Source: Flavobacteriales bacterium (GTDB taxonomy: Bacteria; Bacteroidota; Bacteroidia; Flavobacteriales_F; PHOS-HE28). Taken from it: DNA of 6,271 nucleotides. Below, one piece after another: positions 1 through 3,930 of the stretch. Location: assembly GCA_024640205.1 (NCBI GenBank), contig JAHEFL010000114.1, positions 1-6,271 on the forward strand, given 5' to 3'. The notes under the pieces were generated by a model. The model was given only the letters and a program-made list of their open reading frames with translations, was not told the DNA's origin and did no database searches. The translations under genes were made by a program, and so were the position numbers. Numbering within the stretch: position 1 is the first letter of the stretch; the number at the start of each line of letters is the position of its first letter.

Positions 1-1
1 C

Positions 2-937
2 AGCGGCATCCAGTCCGTGAACCTGTACTACTGCGTTGGGATGACCGGCCGTTACACGCGGACGACGATGTTCGACGATGGGCTCCATGGCGACGGGGCG
101 GCAGGCGATGGAACGTACGGAGCATCCATCCCGCCCACCCCGGCACAGGTTCGGGTGCGCTGCTACGTGGAGGCGATCGCGAACAATGCAGCCAAGAGCG
201 CGCGCTACGACCCGCCGGGTGCGGAGCACGATGTGTACACGTACATGGCCGTTCATCCTACCATGCTGCAACCGTCGGTGCGCATCAATGAAGTGATGGC
301 CTGGAACGTGAACACGGTGACGGACAACTTCGGGGACCCGGACGATTGGATCGAGTTCCACAACCTCACGGGCCAGCCGGTTGACCTCAGCGGCCATTGG
401 CTCAGTGACCGCGGCACCGAACTGCAGATGTGGTTGTTCCCGGGCGGATCCATCATCCAGCCGAACGGCTACATGATCATCTGGGCGGACGAGGACCTGG
501 ACCAGGGCGATGGCCACGCGAATTTCCGGCTGTCCTTCGACGGTGAGGAGGTATGGCTCACGAACCCGCAGGGCATCGTGATGGACCACGTGATCTTCGG
601 GGTGCAGGTCCAGGACATGGGCTTCGCGCGCGTGCCCAATGGCACCGGTCCGTTCCTGATCCAAGCCCCCACCTTCGCGGCGGACAATGGACAGGGCAAC
701 GGGGTGCTTGAGATCGATGACGCGGATACACTGGTCGTGTACCCCAATCCGGCCACGGACAGTTTCATCATTCGCAGCACCGAGCCCACGGACATCGTGA
801 TCCACGATGCCTTGGCGCGTCAGCTTTGGGCCGGTCGCGTGAGCGGGAACACCTCCATCGATGTCGCCAACTGGGGGGCAGGCAGCTACTTCATCCGGCA
901 TGCTGGTGGCGTGCGGCAGCTGGTGGTGATCCGCTGA
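2..937 (+). CDS. Secreted lamin-tail-domain protein with T9SS sorting domain (5' partial)
   Basis: The reading frame is open from the window edge (first full codon at 2) to TGA at 935-937. The GTG at 17 lies inside a domain and is not a credible start, so the true start is upstream. Three parts are visible. Bases 2 to about 260 encode a beta-rich module with a DDGxHGDGAAGDGxYG motif and a YVEA segment; this type of module is often found next to CotH-kinase or lamin-tail domains in Bacteroidota surface proteins. Bases about 275-665 encode a lamin tail domain: RINEVMAWN, DWIEFHN, DLSGHWLSD, the GYMIIWAD strand and a VxLxNPxG-like strand. Bases about 734-934 encode a type A T9SS sorting domain, starting with VVYPNPATDSF and ending in GAGSYFIRH and QLVVIR. 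The family pattern implies Sec export, outer-membrane passage through the T9SS and surface anchoring or release. The enzymatic part, if any, is not visible; a CotH-like kinase upstream is a guess. Domain calls are firm, overall function is not. Confidence 0.88.
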   Translation, partial: SGIQSVNLYYCVGMTGRYTRTTMFDDGLHGDGAAGDGTYGASIPPTPAQVRVRCYVEAIANNAAKSARYDPPGAEHDVYTYMAVHPTMLQPSVRINEVMAWNVNTVTDNFGDPDDWIEFHNLTGQPVDLSGHWLSDRGTELQMWLFPGGSIIQPNGYMIIWADEDLDQGDGHANFRLSFDGEEVWLTNPQGIVMDHVIFGVQVQDMGFARVPNGTGPFLIQAPTFAADNGQGNGVLEIDDADTLVVYPNPATDSFIIRSTEPTDIVIHDALARQLWAGRVSGNTSIDVANWGAGSYFIRHAGGVRQLVVIR

Positions 938-940
938 TCA
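935..940. other. Palindromic TGATCA forming both convergent stop codons
   Basis: The six bases TGATCA hold the TGA stop of the plus-strand secreted protein (935-937) and, on the other strand, the TGA stop of the DinB-like gene (938-940). The two genes converge with no spacer. No stem-loop with a following T-run is visible on either side, so intrinsic termination is not apparent here. Confidence 0.9.
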
Positions 941-1540
941 AACCGTCACCGATCCCTCCCGGGTCTTCGCACGCACCTGCTCCAAGGTCCGTTCGATCTG
1001 GAGGAAGTGCCGTTCCTGATGCGCAATGGGGAAGCGGAAGGCATCACCGGTCCTCAGCCGCAGGATCGGCCCAATGGTGCTGGTGACCTTCTCGCCTTCC
1101 AGCCCCCTGGTGCGTGCGCGCTCCAGTAGGCCTACGAAACCATGTGCGATATCCTCGAAGGTATCCAGCGCCTTCCAACCGATCAAGGTATCCGCACTCG
1201 GTGTGAATCGGCGAATGGTACGCATCCGCCAGTTGATATTTCCATCTGGTCGAGGCTCCATGGCGCGCGCAGAAAAGTCGCCCAACCGTCCGGATCTGAA
1301 GGTGGTCCGGAATCGGAGATCATTGTTCTCATCAGCGTACAGTTGCTGAAGGATCCGGTGGTAATGACCGCTACTCAGGTTCAAATGTTGGAATACTTCC
1401 ATCACGCTCCAGCGGTCAGGCGAGGGACGCTGGTGCAGCACGTCCACTGGCATGGTACGAAGCTGTTGACAGCGATCCAATTGGCGGCGTAGCCGCGCCT
1501 GCAGGAGATCGATGAGTTCGCGTGTGTTGAATTCTTGCAT
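938..1540 (-). CDS. DinB superfamily protein (DinB_2-like)
   Basis: This 200-residue protein fits the DinB/YfiT four-helix-bundle fold, whose members usually bind a divalent metal through three histidines and often act as thiol-dependent S-transferases or have unknown roles. Visible signs are: W44 followed by the helix VMEVFQHLNLSSGHYHR, giving H52 as the likely first metal ligand; and a C-terminal FPIAHQERHFLQIERTL helix, giving the HxxxH pair H174 and H178. Length is typical for the DinB_2 subgroup. No signal peptide or membrane segment is seen, so it is probably cytoplasmic. The start at 1540 is the natural N-terminus (MQEFNTRELIDLL begins the first helix) and sits 4 bases after a -7-like box. 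It lies 56 bases downstream of the regulator gene on the same strand, with an FNR-type palindrome in the gap, so it may be a target of that regulator. The substrate cannot be told from sequence. Similarity to the original SOS gene dinB is by fold only; it is unrelated to DNA polymerase IV. Confidence 0.85.
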   Translation of the reverse strand: MQEFNTRELIDLLQARLRRQLDRCQQLRTMPVDVLHQRPSPDRWSVMEVFQHLNLSSGHYHRILQQLYADENNDLRFRTTFRSGRLGDFSARAMEPRPDGNINWRMRTIRRFTPSADTLIGWKALDTFEDIAHGFVGLLERARTRGLEGEKVTSTIGPILRLRTGDAFRFPIAHQERHFLQIERTLEQVRAKTREGSVTV

Positions 1541-1544
1541 GCAG

Positions 1545-1552
1545 CGAAGCTA
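1545..1552 (-). promoter_or_regulatory. Possible -7 box of the DinB-like gene
   Basis: On the minus strand the sequence TAGCTTCG is followed by CTGC and then ATG. It differs by one base from the Bacteroidota -7 consensus TAnnTTTG. No TTG (-33 element) is found 17-23 bases upstream, as might be expected if an activator bound at 1575-1590 replaces it. With a start point at or next to the ATG the transcript would be leaderless. Inferred from motif match only. Confidence 0.4.
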
Positions 1553-1574
1553 TCGGCGGCATGCCGGCCGGGCA

Positions 1575-1590
1575 CTTGATCTGTATCAAG
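1575..1590 (-). promoter_or_regulatory. FNR/CRP-type operator, perfect palindrome
   Basis: CTTGAT-CTGT-ATCAAG is a perfect inverted repeat with 6-base arms and a 4-base spacer. Its core (1576-1589) matches the classical FNR box TTGAT-N4-ATCAA exactly. Its centre (1582.5) lies about 42 bases before the first base of the DinB-like start codon, close to the -41.5 position of class II activators if transcription starts at the ATG. The adjacent upstream gene encodes a Crp/Fnr protein with FNR-like recognition residues. It begins 7 bases after that gene's stop, so a weak hairpin role in the mRNA is possible, but the stem is AT-rich and lacks a T-run. The motif is seen; the binding partner is inferred. 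Confidence 0.6.
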
Positions 1591-1596
1591 AACGTC

Positions 1597-2163
1597 TCAG
1601 CGCACCTTCGCCCTCAGCCGGCTAAAGGTCTCCGGAGTCATGCGCAAGTAGGAAGCAATGTCCTTCTGCGACACCAGTTGGAGCAAGTGTGGGCTGCGAT
1701 CCACTAATCGGCGATAGCGTTCTTCGGCGCCGAGCGTGAGTTGTTCGATCTCCCGCGTGGCACGTCCCTGGATCAGCTCCTCCACGATCAGACGACCCCA
1801 TCGGTCCATGGCCGGAATGCGATCGTAGAGCCTCAGCAGATCCGTGCGTTCAATGCCCAGCAGAACGCTATCCGTTACGGCCTGCACTTGGAAACGTCCA
1901 GGACGCTGGCCAAGAAAGGAATCATAGTCACCACTCCAGCTATGCCCATATGCGAAGCCCAGACAATGCTCGTTCCCATCATGTTCATAATACATGCGTT
2001 GCACGCCTTCCTCCACGATATAAGCACGTGTTTCCACCCGGCCGACCTTCGATACGAAATCCCCTTTCGGAAAGTACGCTCGCGTCCAGTATTGCGCCAC
2101 CTCGCTCCATTCCACATCGCTCAACTTCACATAGCGTTCGATCGTACGGCGCACCAGCTCCAT
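1597..2163 (-). CDS. Crp/Fnr-family transcriptional regulator
   Basis: This 188-residue protein has the Crp/Fnr layout: an N-terminal cyclic-nucleotide-binding-like beta barrel (about residues 8-115, including FPKGDFVSKVG, YIVEEGVQRMYY and FQVQAVTDSVLLGI), a dimerisation helix (about 118-142) and a C-terminal helix-turn-helix (about 163-188). The recognition helix TPETFSRLR carries E178, S181 and R182, matching the E-x-x-S-R triplet with which E. coli FNR reads TTGAT. The protein ends just after this helix without the long wing of FNR, which is usual for the short Bacteroidota members. It lacks the FNR cysteine set (only C67), so it is not expected to hold an FNR-type 4Fe-4S cluster. The barrel segment around GHSWSGDYDSFLGQ does not show the RS phosphate-binding pair of E. 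coli CRP, so cAMP is unlikely; the signal is unknown. It is divergent from the AspA-like gene (45-base gap) and lies upstream of the DinB-like gene, its probable target. The start at 2163 follows a -7-like box by 4 bases. Confidence 0.9.
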   Translation of the reverse strand: MELVRRTIERYVKLSDVEWSEVAQYWTRAYFPKGDFVSKVGRVETRAYIVEEGVQRMYYEHDGNEHCLGFAYGHSWSGDYDSFLGQRPGRFQVQAVTDSVLLGIERTDLLRLYDRIPAMDRWGRLIVEELIQGRATREIEQLTLGAEERYRRLVDRSPHLLQLVSQKDIASYLRMTPETFSRLRAKVR

Positions 2164-2167
2164 GCCC

Positions 2168-2175
2168 GAAAGATA
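2168..2175 (-). promoter_or_regulatory. Possible -7 box of the Crp/Fnr regulator gene
   Basis: On the minus strand TATCTTTC (one base from TAnnTTTG) is followed by GGGC and then the ATG at 2163. The 4-base spacing is the same as at two other starts in this window. No TTG is visible at 17-23 bases upstream. Motif match only. Confidence 0.4.
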
Positions 2176-2194
2176 TTCGGAAGCTCCGGCGATC

Positions 2195-2202
2195 TATTTT
2201 CA
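2195..2202 (+). promoter_or_regulatory. Possible -7 box of the AspA/AstE-like gene
   Basis: TATTTTCA lies 6 bases before the ATG at 2209 and partly fits TAnnTTTG (two mismatches in the last two bases). It shares the 45-base divergent gap with the regulator's own -7-like box. No TTG element is visible upstream. This is the weakest of the promoter calls. Confidence 0.25.
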
Positions 2203-2208
2203 CCGCCG

Positions 2209-3201
2209 ATGAGCGCCAACCTTTCCGCCGACAAGGATACCAGTTGCACGTTGGTGCGCATCCTAGGCACCAGTGTAAAGCCCGGGGAGGAGCATGTCCT
2301 CGATCTGCAGGTTGCGCGGCTCTATACGCGAACGAATATCGAGATACCGGTGGTGGTTCGGCGCGGCCTGACGGATGGTCCGGTGCTGCTGCTCCTTGCT
2401 GGTGTGCATGGCGATGAGATCAACGGCATCGACACGGTGCGACGCATATTGGACGACGTGAAGTCGCGCCCCTTGGAGCGGGGTACGCTGGTGGCGATAC
2501 CCATCCTCAACGTGTTCGGGTTCCTGGCCATGAAGCGCGCGCTGCCGGACGGCCGCGACCTCAACCGATTCTTTCCGGGATCGGCGAGCGGTTCCCTGGC
2601 GAGCCGTCTTGCACATGCCTTGGTAACGGAGGTGCTGCCCGCCGTGGATGTGGTGATCGACCTGCACAGCGGTGCGGATCAGCGATACAACCATCCGCAT
2701 TTGCGTTACACCGAAGGGGATGAAGCATCCCTGGAACTCTCGCGTGTCTTCGACCCACCGTTGATCCTGAGGGCATCGGTGCGACCTCGATCCATCCGGG
2801 CGCATCTCACCAGCACCGGCAAGCGTTACGTGTTGTTCGAGGGAGGCAAGGCACGCAGCCTTGACAACGATGCCATCCGTGAAGCGCATCGCGGCATCAC
2901 GCGGGTGATGGAACACCTCGGCCTGTGGAACGGACCCTCCGACTCGGAACGTGGAGCGGTGAACGTGCATGATTCGAAATGGATGCGGGCACCGATGTCG
3001 GGGCTCTTCCAACCGATCATGGACAATGGTTCGCAGGTGGAGCAGGGCATGGTCCTCGGCTTGATCAGCGACCCCTATGGCGGCGATGCGAAGCAGGTGA
3101 AAGCGACGATGGCGGGACATATCCTTTGCGTGAACACCGCACCGGTGGTGAACCAGGGTGATGCCCTCTTCCATTTGGGCCTCGCACCCGCACTCCCCTA
3201 A
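2209..3201 (+). CDS. Succinylglutamate desuccinylase/aspartoacylase family protein
   Basis: This 330-residue protein belongs to the AspA/AstE branch of the M14 zinc carboxypeptidase fold, which hydrolyses amide bonds of N-acyl amino acids or related substrates. Motifs in order: GVHGDEING with zinc ligands H67 and E70; PDGRDLNRFFPG with R120 as the likely substrate-carboxylate contact; IDLHSG with zinc ligand H153; and FEGG with E211 in the place of the catalytic glutamate. Residues from about 255 form a small C-terminal beta domain (APMSGLFQPIMDNGSQVEQG) resembling the biotinyl/lipoyl-like end of the family. The N-terminal ILGTSVKPGE segment matches the usual family start, supporting ATG 2209, although the frame stays open far upstream, antisense to the regulator. 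Bacteroidota homologues often sit beside a RimK-type glutamate ligase and an ATP-dependent zinc protease-like gene; neither is here. The next gene starts 9 bases after the stop. The family assignment is firm; the substrate is unknown. Confidence 0.92.
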   Translation: MSANLSADKDTSCTLVRILGTSVKPGEEHVLDLQVARLYTRTNIEIPVVVRRGLTDGPVLLLLAGVHGDEINGIDTVRRILDDVKSRPLERGTLVAIPILNVFGFLAMKRALPDGRDLNRFFPGSASGSLASRLAHALVTEVLPAVDVVIDLHSGADQRYNHPHLRYTEGDEASLELSRVFDPPLILRASVRPRSIRAHLTSTGKRYVLFEGGKARSLDNDAIREAHRGITRVMEHLGLWNGPSDSERGAVNVHDSKWMRAPMSGLFQPIMDNGSQVEQGMVLGLISDPYGGDAKQVKATMAGHILCVNTAPVVNQGDALFHLGLAPALP

Positions 3202-3206
3202 CTTGG
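3174..3206 (+). promoter_or_regulatory. Possible promoter of the DUF202 gene, overlapping the preceding stop codon
   Basis: A TTTG at 3174-3177 is followed, after 21 bases, by TAACTTGG (3199-3206), then GCCC and the ATG at 3211. This fits the Flavobacterium-type layout TTG-N17-23-TAnnTTTG with one mismatch in the -7 box. The TA of the box belongs to the TAA stop of the AspA-like gene. It would give a leaderless DUF202 transcript in addition to any read-through from upstream. Motif and spacing only. Confidence 0.4.
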
Positions 3207-3210
3207 GCCC

Positions 3211-3552
3211 ATGCTTCCACGTTCGGAACGGATCAGGGAAATGCTTCGGATCGGGAGGCCGTTCTCCCATCGCGACAAGCTGATCCTCCGGGACCATCTC
3301 GCCTTGGAACGCACGCGGCTCGCCAACGAACGCACGTTCATGGCCTACGTGCGATCGGCACTCTATCTACTGATCGGCGGGATCGCCCTGCTGAAGCTGA
3401 AGAACCATGGCGACCTGGAATGGATCGGGTATGCATCACTCGGCCTTGCACTGGTATTCATCGTCGTAGGCAGTTTGCGATTCACGAACTTGAAGCGGCA
3501 ACTACGCAGCTATTACGATCCGCTGGAAAGCGAGACGGACGACGAGGAATGA
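3211..3552 (+). CDS. DUF202 family small membrane protein
   Basis: This 113-residue protein carries the DUF202 (YidH/VTC1-like) signature RDHLALERTRLANERTFMAY at residues 27-46, directly before the first membrane helix (about 46-63, ALYLLIGGIALL). A second helix follows at about 71-89 (WIGYASLGLALVFIVVGSL). The protein ends in a short basic stretch and an acidic tail (ESETDDEE). DUF202 members usually have two or three membrane helices; here two are seen. In eukaryotes the related VTC1 domain is part of the polyphosphate polymerase complex, but bacterial DUF202 proteins are uncharacterised in most cases, so no function is given. The start at 3211 lies 9 bases after the AspA-like stop and 4 bases after a -7-like box; a later ATG at 3241 would still keep the whole signature. 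It probably forms an operon with the following MmcQ/YjbR gene, 21 bases downstream in the same frame. Confidence 0.88.
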   Translation: MLPRSERIREMLRIGRPFSHRDKLILRDHLALERTRLANERTFMAYVRSALYLLIGGIALLKLKNHGDLEWIGYASLGLALVFIVVGSLRFTNLKRQLRSYYDPLESETDDEE

Positions 3553-3573
3553 ACGATCCAAAGAAGATCACCG

Positions 3574-3924
3574 ATGGACGCCCAATGGATCCGTAGTCGT
3601 TGCCTTGCACTGCCCGGTGTTACCGAGGACCTGAAGTGGGAGAAGGATCTCTGCTTCCTGGTGGGCGGCAGGATGTTCTGCGTGCTGGTGCTCGACGGGC
3701 CGTTCAGCGCATCCTTGAAGGTGGATCCGGAGGAGTACGATGCGTTACTGGACACGCCGGACATACTTCCAGCACCTTATCTGGCGCGTTATAAATGGGT
3801 GCAGATCCGCGGCCCGAAGGCCTTCGACCACAAGCAATGGGGTGCCCGCTTGGAGCGCAGCTATGCGTTGGTGGTGGCCAGTCTTCCCAGCAGGATCCGA
3901 CGGGACCTCGCCGAACTGAACTGA
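3574..3924 (+). CDS. MmcQ/YjbR family protein
   Basis: This 116-residue protein matches the MmcQ/YjbR family (CyaY-like fold, often annotated as DNA-binding) across its full expected length. Visible family features are: the N-terminal CLALPGVTEDLKW segment (residues 10-22); the K-D-L-C-F-x-V-G-G-R-M-F strand region (25-35); the SLKVDPEEYDALL stretch (47-59); PAPYLARYKWVQI (66-78); and the C-terminal helix LERSYALVVASLP. No signal peptide or membrane helix is seen, so it is cytoplasmic. The biochemical role of the family is poorly defined despite the DNA-binding label. It lies 21 bases after the DUF202 stop in the same frame, and no -7 box is seen in that gap, so it is probably co-transcribed with DUF202. 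A purine run (AAAGAAG) upstream is a weak ribosome site at best. Its stop lies 6 bases from the stop of the convergent protease gene. Confidence 0.87.
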   Translation: MDAQWIRSRCLALPGVTEDLKWEKDLCFLVGGRMFCVLVLDGPFSASLKVDPEEYDALLDTPDILPAPYLARYKWVQIRGPKAFDHKQWGARLERSYALVVASLPSRIRRDLAELN

Positions 3925-3930
3925 ACTTCC

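Noticed and set aside
17..19. GTG at 17 as the start of the lamin-tail protein
   Set aside because: The frame is open to the window edge and the GTG falls inside a beta-strand of a recognisable module, so the gene is simply cut by the window.
1026..1492. Plus-strand open frames within the DinB-like gene
   Set aside because: They overlap a recognisable DinB-superfamily gene on the minus strand and have no domain of their own.
1575..1590. Intrinsic terminator of the regulator gene
   Set aside because: The inverted repeat is AT-rich with a 6-base stem and is followed on the minus strand by TGCCCGG rather than a T-run; an operator explains it better.
1597..2163. True FNR oxygen sensor
   Set aside because: Only one cysteine (C67) is present, so the four-cysteine 4Fe-4S site of FNR is absent; only the DNA-reading residues match.
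1741..2208. In-frame upstream extension of the AspA-like gene by 156 codons
   Set aside because: It lies wholly antisense to the regulator gene and the 45-base divergent gap, has no family similarity, and the family N-terminus begins just after ATG 2209.
2263..3297. Minus-strand open frame of 344 codons
   Set aside because: It is antisense to the AspA-like gene, has composition typical of a shadow frame (rich in H, R and P) and shows no recognisable domain.
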